In this document: piece by piece, positions 24,800 to 37,373 of the stretch
How positions within the stretch are numbered: position 1 is the stretch's first letter
Layout: the number at the start of each line of letters is the position of its first letter
Assembly (NCBI RefSeq): GCF_043641665.1
Contig: NC_092197.1
Coordinates: 14,576,148-14,640,147, forward strand
Reading direction: 5' to 3'
DNA length: 64,000 bases
From: Enoplosus armatus
Taxonomy: Eukaryota > Chordata > Actinopteri > Centrarchiformes > Enoplosidae
Notes under the pieces: model-generated
What the model saw: the letters and a program-made list of their open reading frames with translations, nothing else
Told to the model about the DNA's origin: nothing
Databases searched by the model: none
Made by a program: the position numbers and the translations under genes

Positions 24800-27700
24800 A
24801 AATTACTATCACCCTGTTTGTGTCCTGCTTGTTTCTTTGCTGTTTTTGTTATTTATTAAGAAAGTATTGGATGGTAAATTGGATGGTGAGCTCATCAGGC
24901 ACCTCTTTTATACCAGCCTTAGTCAGATAGCAAGCACAGATCCCTACAGAGGTTACATCGAGGGGATTGGAATAAACTGAGAGAGGAATGTGGACTCTTT
25001 GAAACTTTATTCTTTTATGCACCATTCAAGTCCCTGTGCATGTCTAATAATGTTAATATTGGGTTGTTTTTTACAAACTACTTTGCACCACATTATTGCA
25101 CTTAGCACAACGGTAAGAAAACCTCTCAGCTGCCTTTCCAAAAAGTAAATGTAGGTCAATGTGCTCTCATTTTATGTCCTTTGTATTTTTAGATTAATGG
25201 GGTTGGTTAATTACTCTGATATGTTTGTCTTTCTTTATGTAACTAATAACGGTTAAGTTGTTATGTGCCTTATATACAGTAACTGCTGTTTTCTTCAGGT
25301 CTCCCTGAAAAATTCATCGCATCTGGGTAAATGAAGGCTTTGACCGACATCAGTGGTTTCAGCCATTTTGGCCGCAGTGACTCCCAGCACATGAAAGAAA
25401 CATAAAGCCATAAGGTCTTTTTATGTCTCTTTTCATTGCTGTCCTATATGTCTGGCTGCAAGCTGTTCTCCCAGCACCACTGCAGCGTCGCCAGCTGTGC
25501 CGCTGCTCCCCTGGCAGGTAAATGATGAGCCCTGATGAGACGAGATAGCGGTGTAGCGTCAGCTTTTTAAGTAAAAATTTGTTTTGCATTCCAAGTAGCT
25601 GCATTTAACATAAAATATGGGTAATGTAATGTGTTACGGCATATGGCAAATAGACAACATCTGAAACATGAAAAATATCACCACGTTGACCTTCAGGAAT
25701 CCTTGGCATGGCCAATAAACCAGCTATTCACAGCCAAGTGTTTCATTGTTTTCCACTGAAAAGAGACTCCTGGTCAACGGCAAGCTTAAATTTGAAATAT
25801 TAAGTTTGGTGTGCAGTGATTTCTATGCCAATTCTCACCTTCAAAATAACCAGATTTCTTTATATGACCCGTAACAGTTTGTTTGAATCTTCGTAGAGCA
25901 GCTGAATGCCAAAATATGTAAATATAAAAGTAATTAATGACCTATTGAGCACAACAGGCTTAATTTTTCAGTGATATGCTGTGAGCATCCAGTAACCCCA
26001 TATACAAGCTGTTATTAAAGCCTGTGCAGTGTCTACCAGCTGTAACAGCTCTCTCCTGGCAGGCAGCGTACAGTCACAAAACCATCTGTGTTTGCAGGCA
26101 TCAGGCAGCGACACCAGCACAGTATATATGTCCTCCTTCAAACTGCCGTTGTACCACTGCTTCCTCCACAGCTACGGAGATAGAGCTTTTTCCCCACAGT
26201 GCTCAATCAGACAGTGATGTACTGGCTCGCATGCATCTGTGTTTTCTTTTCCTATTTTTGGTTCCTGAACAGATTTAATATTTTCACATCACTTAACCAA
26301 GCGCAGTTTAACCTGAGCAGTAAAGTGCTGAGCTGGATGTCCTTGTCCTTCTTTGGTTGAAATAATAAAATTGCAAGGCAAAAAAGAGCTCAGTTATATT
26401 ATGCATGAAAGAAGAAAGAAAATGTTTCAAAAGCAATGTAAGAAGTGAATCTTCTGGAAAAGATAGCCCCTGACCTGGCTATAGTGGCCTTAATCACTGG
26501 CACATTTGTGCCATACAATGGCATGATGAATCAATTTTGCAAGGTGCTGAAAAATATGTGTCCCTTGTGGAAACGACAGACAATCCTGGATATAGGACCA
26601 CAGTAAAATCCCAGACTGTGACAAATTGTAGTCTGTTGTACTCCGTCGACTCTCTGAATGACATGAATTGCACGTCCACCTAGCTTGGCAAATTCCCTTT
26701 TTGAGGGAAATTTCAAGGGTTCATTATTTAATTTTTCAGGAAGGATTTGTGTGAAGTCTCATGCAATTTCTTGTTGTGTTTTTTTTTATGTGTTTTACTT
26801 AATATTGCATTAAGTATAAATATGAGAAGAGTAGGTGGTGTGCTGTCATATTTTGCAGTGTATTTGCTGAAAAAAACTAAATACATATTTAATGTAACAT
26901 ACATTTTCACAATAAAATATTTATTTTATACATAGCATGTGTTCAAGTGGCTGGTCACTGAAGGACAGTTTCATTTCTAGGAGAGCTAAGGCCTGTCTCA
27001 TTCTCTTTTCCTCTCCATGCTGTCAGTCCCACACACTTTAGGATTTGACTTGTAGACCCTCTGCCCAACAAGCCCAATTTTCCGCTCATTATGCTGCCTC
27101 CTCACTCAAACCTTGTTCTGTCATCACCCGCTTTCTCTTCCCAGCCCTTCGTCTCTCTTCACCATAGACTTGATAAAGCCTGGTCTTAGCTCAATGTCTC
27201 AATATGCAAATAATAATACACGGACATTTTGGAAAAGTCCAGCAGCTACCATGAAAAGGATTACATGGCAGAGACACGAGTAAAGATAAAGTGCTGCCAG
27301 TTATTTTCCTTATGGCAGCTGGTTACACAAGAAGTGGCTATACAAGCACAATGTTTCTACATCTTATATCAGATTATAACACATACATTTTTTTTTCAAT
27401 ATCAGATCCATTGTTTTTGTCCAGATTATAACCAGTTGGCTTGTCAGATTCATATTATTCCCCAATAATCTTTTCGTATTCTGAAATTCGTCTGTAGTGA
27501 ATACATTTTCAAATGTAGAAAATGTGAAACTAAAGCAATTTAGTAAGCAAGGTTTTTTTATTACACAAGCATTTGCATAATATTATAATAGTTTCAAACG
27601 TTTCACACACATGTCTCCAGTGATATTGGGTGTGTGTGAATGATTATGGAGAAGTTGTGAGGATGCCTTTGTCTTGTGATGGAAGGTGGGGCTTACATTT

Positions 27701-29747
27701 GGAGTAATTAGCTGGGTGATAAAATGTAAAATGAGTCACTGAATTGCAAAAATAGAATGTAATTCTATGGAGGTGGGTGGTTTGAATGTGTGACATCTTG
27801 CTCAACCAGCAACGACAGCTGTTCAGCTCCACCGTGTTTCCCATCAACTCCCCTCACCCCAACTTAAGACTAAATTACTGCACACATACACACACACAAC
27901 CACACATATAGTAGCACTGGAATATGACTGTCTCCCTTATGTGTAACTGGAGGGCAACTATGTTGTATGTTTATTCCCCAGGGAACTTCTATTCATACTC
28001 TACCTCCGTTTCAACCATCTACACACACACACCATCTAGTCTGTTATTGCTCTATAGGGAGCAATTCGTTTTCACATGTAACATTCAAATTAAGTAGCAT
28101 GTGCACATGTGGGCAGCGGGTCGGTACATCTATATATCTCAGTGGGGGGAAGTGGAGGGAGTAGGTAAATACAGATACAGCGTGCATGAGAATCCTGTAC
28201 ACATTTGAGGTTTGTGAACAAATAACCACAAGTGACTGACACCGGCTGGAGGGATATATTGATTTTACTTATTACAAATCATCAGCATATTGACCTCTGA
28301 TTGGTCAATGATCCCGCTCTGTGGTTAAATAGGAAAATTAGTCCAGGCGGTTACTCTTCTACAGGGAAAATACAAAAATATAACATTGTCATTAGCAATC
28401 TTAGCTGTTTTAATTTAGCTCTTGAATGCTATCAGACATCTCTATGGTTACATTTATCTGCATTGTACTCCATTGATGGTAAAGATATGGTTACAGTTCT
28501 TTGGCCTAAGGATCTTTTGGACTTCCTCTTGGTGCAGATACTGTACTGTACTGTCCTGCTGAAGTTGATTGATAAAGGAAGCTACTAAGCCAAATTAGCT
28601 TGGAAGGAAATTCTTTTCAAATCAGTATTTTGTGTCAATAAATGTCTACTGTCACTATAGCCATGCAGCTAATAAAATTTAGATTTGATTTGTTTCTTCA
28701 AAGCTTTTGTTTTGCACCCACCTCTTCATTCACCCTTCTGAAGCATATTTTATATTATCACTGACACACTGTAGAGTATTTCAATGTAGCGAGAATTTAA
28801 GTTTTAAGAGTTCCACTAGTTTGGCAGCACAAATCTCTAGTGACATTACCGACATACTGTTTTAGACAGTAGTGGATCCACACATTTTCCTGAGACCACT
28901 CATGATCTGCCTTTTGGCGACTTGAGTCACGGTTTGGCTTGTTGATTACAACCATCAAAAATGCCTGATGGTGAGGGCCGTCAAGAGTATGCTGACTGTA
29001 TCTTGCTGTCTTATCATTATGTCATTTAGGTCATATGTTAGATCAATACTATTGATATGGTTATGCTAGTGTCATGCTGTGTCTTTGCCCCTCTGACTTG
29101 ATATTATTCAAATATCAAGAGAGAGAGAGAGAGAGTACTGACGGTTATGCAGCTCATACATTTTGCTTTTATTTTGATGTTCTGTTGTTTTGTGTTTGAG
29201 TTTTGTGGAAACCTTGAGCTGGTCGAGCATAGATGTGTCTGTAATATTTTCCTATAACAAATTGAGTGGATTTATTGTATTTTGGTGAAAAGGTGACTTG
29301 CGTGTCCTTGTTTTTGCCCAGAGAGTGAGATGGACGGATAACAGATGGACAGAAATAGCAAAAAGAAAGAGAGATGCCAGCATTTTGCTAACACCACTGA
29401 ACTGGACAAACAATTGATTGGATTGCCCTGGACCCCCAGGGCATGTGTGTGTGTGTGTCTGTCTGTGTGTGTGTGTGTGTGTGTGTGTGAGTGTGTGTGT
29501 CAGCGTGATGTAGAAGTTGTAGGTTAATAGGAAGAGGAAATACAGGGCTTTAGATGAGAGGGTGATTGTATGTGCACATTTGTGTGGATGGGTGCACTTC
29601 TATAACTATGAGGGCTAAATGTCCTCCAAGTGAAGAAGAAATCTGATAATTGTTATAACTTAGGTCTTATTTTACTAGTTTTGGCCTATTTAGCTAGTTT
29701 ATTTTACTATCAATGATGATTACATTTTGCAGAGACACAAAGGTTTG
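24798..29747. other. Gene-free flank
   Basis: Mostly AT-rich unique-looking sequence with a compound GT microsatellite at 29444-29500 and a short possible LINE-like end (ctaataaaatttagatttg) at about 28667. No exon or RNA gene supported. Confidence 0.5.
29444..29500. repeat. Interrupted (GT)n microsatellite
   Basis: GT units with CTGTCTG and GA interruptions. Confidence 0.93.
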
Positions 29748-29862
29748 GGACCTGTCCAGGGTGTATCCAGCCTCTCGCCCAATGTCAGCTGAGATTGGCT
29801 CCAGCCCCCTGCGGCCCTGCACATGATAAGTGGTTCCAGAAAATGGATGGATGGGTGGACAG
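29748..29862 (+). mobile_element. Retroelement 3'-tail repeat with GGATG end
   Basis: Contains cctgtccagggtgtatcc, cgcccaatgtcagctgag, attggctccagccccc, gataagtggttccagaaaatgg and a final ggatggatggg, a well-known dispersed fish tail sequence. No coding part is present, so it is a truncated insertion. Confidence 0.75.
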
Positions 29863-29999
29863 TGGTTTGGTGACAATGCTAGACACTGTATAATGAAATC
29901 CTTGGAGCAAATAAGTAAAAACCCAGTGAAACCCAATGTCAATACTGCCTTAATCACAATTACTGAATTGGTACATAGGCTCAGCTGTGTGTGGTGATA

Positions 30000-30320
30000 T
30001 AAGCATGAAGAGGAGGAGGAAGGGGGCTGAGGGACAGATGAGAAGGTTAGCATAGGAACTAAATAGAGAAGAGAGGAAGAGCGAGAGGGCAAGAAGGCAT
30101 TGCGTGTCTTATAGAAGAAAAAGCTAAGGGAGAGAAAAGCAAAGTGACAGAAAAGTGCAGGATGAAGGGGGGCGCTGGCTGAGAAGAGAGGGGGAGAGGA
30201 GGGGGTAGATTGGAGAAGACAAAAAGGATGAAACAGATAAAAAAGGACGGGGGAGCGGGGCATGCCTAAGGGAAATGGAGGCAATCGATAGAAAAAGATG
30301 CCAAAGAGTTTGGGGGGGGG
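30000..30320. repeat. Purine-rich tract on + strand
   Basis: About 320 bases dominated by A and G, ending in a G run. Confidence 0.75.
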
Positions 30321-32597
30321 GTTTGTGTTATATAACTCCAAAATGGCAGCCCTGAATTGTGGGGTAGCCTGAATTCAGGAACACCCTCATCTCTCCTCCA
30401 AGTTGACTTCTGTGTAATCAAACCACAGACACTGTCCCCTGTGAATGGAATTATCTGAACCTGAGCGTAAGCCGGAGAATTGTTTATGCATCCCAAAATG
30501 TCACAAAAGCACGTCAACGTTTTTTACACTGAGGGATTAAACGACGGCAGGTCAGAAGCATCTCTAATAGGATCCCTTTGATCCCACTTGTCCATCAGCT
30601 ATGTCGAGGGATTGAGTGCAAAATCTGATTTTTGTCTTTTGTTTCCGATTTAAATCCAGCTCAGGAGATCAAAGTTTTGTTTATACTTTGTTATTTTTAA
30701 AATTGAACAAACAGCATTCAGCATAATTTTCAGCCCACGCGTCCACTGTGGAAGTTAATGAACGTACCATCATCACTGATTGCTCTGGAGGACCTGTACT
30801 CACAACCATTTACTTAATGTGCTGTACCTTTAGTGCATTATAATACTGTAACCTCACTTTAGTATTGTTTTTAACAAGTGAAATTGACAACCAGATAAAA
30901 AAAACAACACAAACAGAAACAAATGTATGAATTGATTGATGATGTAAGAAACAAAAATCTGCGTTTTACTTCTTTGACCGATCATAGTTTTATGCTTTTT
31001 TTGTGTACTGTAACCTTGTGCTGTCATGTTTTTTCAAATACAGGATATATTACATTATTTGTAATAAAAATATCAGAAAAAGAATGTTTCTTTAGTTGCA
31101 TAGTGAGGGAATCTAAATCAAAGCACCTTGTTTTTGAGTATTTATGCCACGGCTCATTTTGGATCCTCAGGCATTTTTTTTTCTCCACGGATTGCACTTA
31201 GAATAAGTTATCCCTCAGCCCCTACACACTCTTTTTCATATAAAGTATATACTCTGTAGGTCCTGAGTTGGGAGATAAAATGTGTGAAAAGAGAGCAGTA
31301 GGATTTGGAGCAGCATGCAGAGGGGAGCAGCCAAAATAGAGAGAGAATATCAGCAGCACTGCCTGCCAGCCTCACTGAGCTGCTAAGCAGGGCTTAACGA
31401 TGCCCAGGGGGTTGTGTATGTGTGCGTACGTGCATGTCAGTGTGAGTGTGTGTGTGAGTGTATTTTTTGTGTGTGTGCTTCCCTTCTTTATAAGCCCAAA
31501 ACAAGTGCTCCATGTTTCGGGGTCAAATAGAGGCCAGAGAATCTGAAATGCAGAACTTTGTTTGAGGGTTGATAACTTGTCAAGTAGTTCGTAAACAGAG
31601 AAAACGTGGGTTATTTTAATTGCAGCAAGATGAATTTGTTTAATCCTTCATTTCTACCTGCATGAGAGTCCAGTTAAGCTGGTCACAGATGTCAGACTCA
31701 ACTGTGCCTTTTAGATAGCATGTGCCGTGAGGGTCTCAGTGTAACATCCTTGCAAAATAGCTCGTTCTGGCTGCAGAGAGGAGTTTCACCATGAGATCTG
31801 AACAGATAATGAGGTTCACACTATCTCCCACATCACCTCTTGTCTCCTCAATGAGCAGATGACCTGACCAACCAGGGGGAGTTGCCAGTGCATCGATCAG
31901 GGCATGAGCTCTCTCCCTCTCCGTGAACGCTGCCGTTACATCTTTTTCACGGCAGGTATTTTTACTCGACTTGAAAAGCACAGGTGTAACTTACAACATA
32001 AATGATGGCTCTTTTTCATTTAAGGGCTCCAGTAAGCCATGCCAGTGATCCAGCACGCACAATAGCGGCACCCTGGAATTGGGACATCTAAATAGTAATT
32101 AGACACATGCTTTTCCTGCTATGAAATGCCAAAATGCCTGCCGTGAAGAGGTCCATCATCTTCTTTTGGAACACACGTTTTCTCTGCTATGCCACCCAAA
32201 CATGATTCGTTCAGGCTCAAAGGGGGGTACGGCAGTTTTAGATTCAACTTCTTTCCAGTTCATTTAACTCTGACTGGGAATTCAAATGTAAACTTTCTTG
32301 GAACACTGACAGCTGATTTCAGCTTTCAGAGTTGTCCTGTCCACCAAAATGATGGAGCAGAATGAGGTATGATTAGCAAAATGACCTGCATCTTTCAACC
32401 TGCCATGTTGATGGTTCCAGAGCTTCTGAGGAAAGAGCTTCTGAAAGCATCTGAGTTACTGCACTAAAGCAGAAGTTGCTCTGGAGGCCTAATGTATTTC
32501 AATGTCTCACCACATAATGCTCTCTGGGAAATCCCAGAGTTTCTTGCAGCAGAGGCCAGCTGGTCAAGCCCCAAAGCTGATTATTTTGGGAATGGGG

Positions 32598-32602
<5 letters not shown>

Positions 32603-32630
<28 letters not shown>
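32603..32630. repeat. (GT)14 microsatellite
   Basis: GT run visible directly. Confidence 0.95.
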
Positions 32631-33639
32631 AGGAGGTTGGGAGGGGGGTTCTCAACTGTACTTCAAGGCCCATTTCTCCCCAGGGGTTTGTAGCCTGGCC
32701 GATCAGAAGGAGGTCTTTTTAGTTATTTTAGAAGAATCAGAATGAAGCACATGAAAATGTCTTATGCTGTTGTACTTATTTTATTAAAAATGTACGTTGT
32801 TTATACTTTCAGTCGGTAAAGTACTTGCAATGTAAAATTGGATTTTTGTAAACACAAGAATATGCTGTACGTGCTGAAAAATCATGTAATCATGCAAATG
32901 CTGGTAAAATTGTTTTACACTTATGTGCGTGTGTGCCTTGTCAAGTGAGACCTTGTCAGTTGGAGGACTGAGTCAGTTTGGACTTCCTACTTCTGCAACA
33001 GACAGAGGTGTCTTTACTGCCAACAACAAGGTACTCCTGGCTACAAATGTGTGTGTGTGTGTGTGTATATGTCTGACTGAGTGAGAGAGAAGTGCGTGTA
33101 TGACCCTGCCTGACCTTGCTTTCCCATTCCCTCCCCTACTGTCATGAGTGGGCAGACACAAAATCACAGCTGACTGTTCAGCCCCCAAGGTACCATCACA
33201 TGTGATTGCACCAAACCATTGGTTTTGGAAAATGCTTTAATATGGTGCTGTGTCCTGTAGTGAAAGTAAATCCTACAGAGACGTTTTACTGCCAAAGAAA
33301 AGGGAAAAAATGGTTCACATTCCTCTTTTAAATTTTACATAATTTGATCTACATTTCAAATTGTTGTGTGTTTACTAGTGTGCTTGATACTGTGTCACTA
33401 ACCTTGGTGCTACTTTGATTCTGTGAACATCACAGGAGTAATGAGGTCTGGAGGTCTGGGTAGTAAATGGGGGAATAAGCAGTTGCTTCAAATTCAACCT
33501 CATCATTTCTTTTTTTAATCTTAAACTGGCTATATAATTTTTTTTTTCTAATAAAAATGACGACTCATGGTGACAAACCCACTGAGAATTATCATTGGAC
33601 TATGCAGTTCTTCTCATCTCTATGAGCTTTACAGACTCT

Positions 33640-33835
33640 TTCAGCTCATTAGTTGGGTTTACCAGCCCACAACTTTACTATTTTGTTGCACTTTCACCGC
33701 TTTCACAACATCGTTTTTGGCTGCAGCAGGCAGCAAAAAAGTACTGATGAACCAACTGTATGCTACCCGTCCAGCACCAAACAGCAGACAGACAGAGCTA
33801 AAAGGAGACTGAATATTGGACTCAACATTCACCAC
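33640..33835 (+). repeat. Possible dispersed teleost repeat
   Basis: The order tttggctgcagcaggcagc, gtccagcaccaaacagcag and acagagctaaaaggagactg resembles a dispersed fish repeat that I recognise only loosely. The overlapping frames in three phases argue against a gene. Confidence 0.35.
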
Positions 33836-36029
33836 ATGACCAAAATACAATTTCGAATGAATGCTAATGTTGCTCACTATCTGCTGGGTGTGCAAATATG
33901 CAAGTGTAGTTTGCCTTTTAACTTAATAGGTGATGTGCCGAAACAATTAGCATCAAGTTATTGCCAGTTTAACCAAGGAGTTTTTGTTGCCCAACCATAA
34001 CCACACTTTAGAGAGAGGACATTTTGCAGATGTATGTTCAGTGCGAACAATGTGTCTGATACATGGACAGAAAATGTAGACCAATGTACCCAGAATTCTG
34101 TTTCCTCCAAAATGTGCTTCGCTAATTCAAAGTAGTGGCTTTTGAATGTGAGGAATGGGGTTTCTGATAAAAAAAACAAAAAACAACAACAATAACATCA
34201 ACAGTATAATCATTGGCTACCCTTATCCTGTTAGAGGTCATTGAGGTTTTGGATTATGAATGCATTTGGAGAAGATTATATGTTGCAGTTTGGTTTTCTG
34301 ATGTATCCTCTGTCCAGATCCTGTATCATCTATGTAACAGTGTTCAAAGTAAATTTACCACTAATAATCAAACTCCAATGTAGCAGATCTGGAAATATCT
34401 AAAATTGACGTCACATCATCCACTCATTTACCAAACACCCAAAGGAACAACAAAAATACATCCCCAAACAACCAAATTAGAAGATGCATCACCGATAGCT
34501 GACTGTTTGACTGGTTTGAGGTTTGGGGGTGGATTTTTCTTGCACTTTCCTCTGCAGACATTTTATAGAATTAAGCCGACGACACCTCCAAGAGACAACA
34601 ACAGTTTCTGGCATCCCAGAACCACCTCCACACCCGCTGTCAGTGCTGATCAGACCCCTACATGTCTACAATACACCGCCGCCAACACCACCATCCTGGC
34701 ATTACACCTACAGTTACGGTTGTGCTTGGCAAACAATGTTCATCATCAACTGTAAAAGAGGCAACATTTGAGATTTGAAGATGCTAACATTTGTGACAAA
34801 AATAAGTGGGTAAGGTAGGGATTTGTGCATCTATCAGGGTTGACAGGTCGCAGTGGGGTCTTTGAAGATCTGAATGTGTGTTTCTATATATGTATACATG
34901 CCTGTATGTATGTGTGTGTCTGCATGTGTGCATGCATACACAAGGAGTGTGGGAGGTGTCAGCAGGGTAAGCCACAGGAATATCACCCAGAATCCCTCAG
35001 TGATCAAAGAATCTAATTGCACCATGGAGAGCGAAAAAGAGGCAGAAGAAAAAAAATAGAAAGACAGACAGCAAAAACTGCAGGGAGACTGAGAAAAAGA
35101 CAAATAGAGACAAAGGCAGAGAGAAGGAGAGAAAAAGATACAACAGTACTGTTTTGCTATAGGTAACAGTGAGGAAGTGACAGAGAATGAGTGAGATGGT
35201 GAGAAATGACAGAAATGGAGATCAAAGCCAAGATGCCATTACACAATCATCAAATGGCATCTTACAGTTTTATGATCACATAAATATAAATTAATTTAAC
35301 CCACAATGATGACTCATGATGATACAACACCGTTTTGCAGCTTCAAGTGTACAGGAGCAGCCTTAAAGAAAAGAATCTGTGGCCAGAATGTTTTACTTCA
35401 ACACATATTTTACCAGAAAGCAGACAAAGAACAAATCATCATTCACAGCTACAGTGTGAGGAGTTGGCGGTGGGTGTATGTGTGTTTGTGCTGGGGGGTG
35501 GAGGTGTTGAGTTAATACATATTCACACTTCAAAGATGTGAGCACCTACACTGTTCTCAGGGACTTATTAAGGGCCCTTTATGGGCACGTTTAAGAGAAA
35601 ACTGTTACTTTTTAACTGTCTCTGTCTAGACTGTTCCAGTTTGTCCTGGTGCAATGAATCAAATGACCCTGATATGACAATAGGACCACACTCAATTCAT
35701 GGAATGAGACTTTTTTTTTTAAAGAAAACAGTTTCACACATTCCTATTTGTAAAATCTTTGTTTAAGTTGGTCATCTCAAGCTGCGCTCTACTGAGAGGA
35801 GGAACTAATCAGTGCAATCACATCCTGAAAACCTGCAGACTCATGATTACTGACACTCTTGATGATGACACTACTGTAATAGACAAATAGGTCTAAGTAT
35901 GTGAAAGCTTATATCTGTAACACTTATAAATACACAAAACCAGGATTACAAAGTGGTTCAAGGTCACAAATAAAATAATTGTTGAAAGCATGAGAACAAG
36001 TAGAGGCAAAGAAGCATAAAAAAAAAGCC
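33836..36029. other. Gene-free flank
   Basis: No gene supported. A 116-codon frame at 34405-34755 has proline/threonine-rich low-similarity content and no splice or promoter context. A purine-rich patch lies at 35020-35220. Confidence 0.5.
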
Positions 36030-36165
36030 TTTAGCACTTAATAGGCCTTGACATGAGATGTATTATACTTGACAGAGTTTGCTGACCTGACCTCCCAGAG
36101 GGAGACTGTTCCATAACCTGCAAAAGCTTGGTCACCACTCTTGAAGAGAAAGAGGATGATGGAAA
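36030..36165 (+). mobile_element. Dispersed repeat fragment next to a SINE
   Basis: gagggagactgttccataacctgcaaaagcttggtcacc is a phrase from a common fish interspersed repeat, probably a LINE-derived fragment. It ends where the SINE-like element at 36169 begins. Confidence 0.5.
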
Positions 36166-36168
36166 AGT

Positions 36169-36315
36169 CCTGGTGGCCTGGCCTGGTGGTTAAGATACAT
36201 GTACCATCTAACTGCACTGACCATTGATTATTGTTTGTTGCTCTTTTTCCCAATGTTTGCATCTCTACTGTCACAAACAAGTAAAGCCATAATACCAAAT
36301 AAATATTTAAAAGAA
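36169..36315 (+). mobile_element. tRNA-derived SINE-like element
   Basis: The left part has tggtggttaagatacatg, close to a Pol III A box, followed by ctaactgcactgacc, then tttgttgctctttttcccaatg, atctctactgtcac and a tail taaagccataataccaaataaatatttaaaag. This order matches a common fish SINE. The B-box region is degraded. Confidence 0.6.
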
Positions 36316-36989
36316 AAAGGATATCAGCAACAACGGGTCTCAGATGAAGAGTAAAGTATGAAACATTTCACAGTGAGGCAAGACTCATGTAGCCTACTGT
36401 GGTCCGTAAAGCCCACAACAAACAGACAGAAAATCCTGCCTGGCTGCAGTATGAAAAGAAAATACTGATGTTTTTGATTGTGTCATGTGGCTTCACTTCA
36501 CTTTCTCTTCATACCTCTGTCCTTTATCGCTGGTGGTATGGCGCTTCATGTCCACTACACTGTGCTACATAGCAAATCACAGCTTTACCTTTCCCTGTTA
36601 GTTCACAGTTACTGATGAAATATTAGGTCCAAAGTGAACCCAGTAGTGGACACTGTTGCAGGTTCATAATTTGGTTAATCTCCTCTAAACACATATCACT
36701 GGTAATACAGTTATTGATCCTAAAATGATCCCATCTTGTGAGACTCTTAAATTCATGACCCCCTTCCTCCAATTAATTTTGGGGGGCTTGTAGAAAGCAG
36801 CATGAAAAGTACAATTAAATGGTTTTTAAATGAGTGGGTATAAGGTAACAAGGTTTATAAGTAACAAGCCCCTCTCTGTTCATCACATAGTCTCACTCGT
36901 GCAGAAATGCTTAATATGCACTATATAGTAATGTTACATCTGGAGGGGGTAACGAGCGAGGAGTAATCTATTATCATTTGGAGAAACGA
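36316..36989. other. Proximal upstream sequence
   Basis: AT-rich sequence immediately 5' of the CpG island; no core promoter element could be assigned. Confidence 0.45.
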
Positions 36990-37125
36990 GTCCAGCAGCA
37001 ATGGGGTTCACCTGTGGAGGGTCTGTGATTGGAGAGACTTGCGCTTCACTCCGCCCACCCCCCGGCGCGCTGCCCGCCTCCCCAAACCCGGAGCGCACAC
37101 AGTACCTTCCTCTACCCGAAGTAGT

Positions 37126-37218
37126 ATGAGCTCCCTTCCCTCTGAGCGGACGCGCAACGATACAGATGGTTTCTTTACGGTATCCCGCTTTATGCTGACC
37201 AAAACTGCAGTTGTTTAG
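37126..37218 (+). CDS. Candidate upstream ORF in the 5' leader
   Basis: ATG at 37126 opens 30 codons ending in TAG at 37218, 55 bases before the main start. A second upstream ATG at 37267, 7 bases ahead of the main ATG and out of frame with it, would read across the exon 1-2 junction and stop within exon 2; its context is weak (T at -3). If the transcript starts upstream of 37126 these could damp translation of the receptor. Whether they are in the mRNA is unknown. Confidence 0.35.
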   Translation: MSSLPSERTRNDTDGFFTVSRFMLTKTAVV

Positions 37219-37273
37219 GAAAACCCCCCCACCCCCCCCTACCCGTTACCGGTTGTGTTTTTTTGGATGCGCC

Positions 37274-37373
37274 ATGCAATCTCGCTGGTGGAGTTGTGGC
37301 ATTCGGCTGGTGGCATGGACGTGGGTTTGGAGTCTGGCATCGCTCGGAGCGTGGTGCATCCCCGCAAACGAAG
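37274..37373 (+). CDS. epha5: epha5 coding exon 1: signal peptide
   Basis: First coding exon of an Eph receptor tyrosine kinase, a membrane receptor for GPI-anchored ephrin-A ligands that guides axons and cell sorting. The ATG at 37274 has G at -3; the frame cannot be extended to another in-frame ATG upstream. Residues 1-33 (MQSRWWSCGIRLVAWTWVWS, then LASLGAWCIPANE) form an n-region with Arg4, then a tryptophan-rich hydrophobic core (six Trp in total), a signal peptide for the secretory pathway. The exon ends in phase 1 at AG|gtaaaa. Joined to exon 2 it reads ANEVNLLDS, matching the start of the ephrin-binding domain in EphA receptors. This leader looks shorter than that of mammalian EphA5; signal peptides diverge freely, so it carries no family information. 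Confidence 0.85.

Larger units (their letters stand above)
29863..33639. other. Gene-free flank
   Basis: Contains a purine-rich tract at 30000-30320 with a G10 run near 30311, (GT)n at 32603-32630 and a GT patch near 33048-33067. The 215-codon - strand frame across 29694-30341 falls on the purine tract and retroelement tail and is not supported. Confidence 0.5.

Noticed and set aside
29694..30341. 215-codon open frame on the - strand, the longest apart from exon 3
   Set aside because: It overlies a purine-rich tract and a known retroelement tail; the product is Ser/Pro/Leu-rich low complexity with no domain.
34405..34755. 116-codon + strand frame
   Set aside because: Overlaps another frame in a different phase, has no promoter or exon signals, and its composition is not protein-like.
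37211..37273. In-frame 5' extension of exon 1
   Set aside because: It would begin at TTG, not ATG, and encodes a proline run from a C-rich leader; the ATG at 37274 gives a proper signal peptide.
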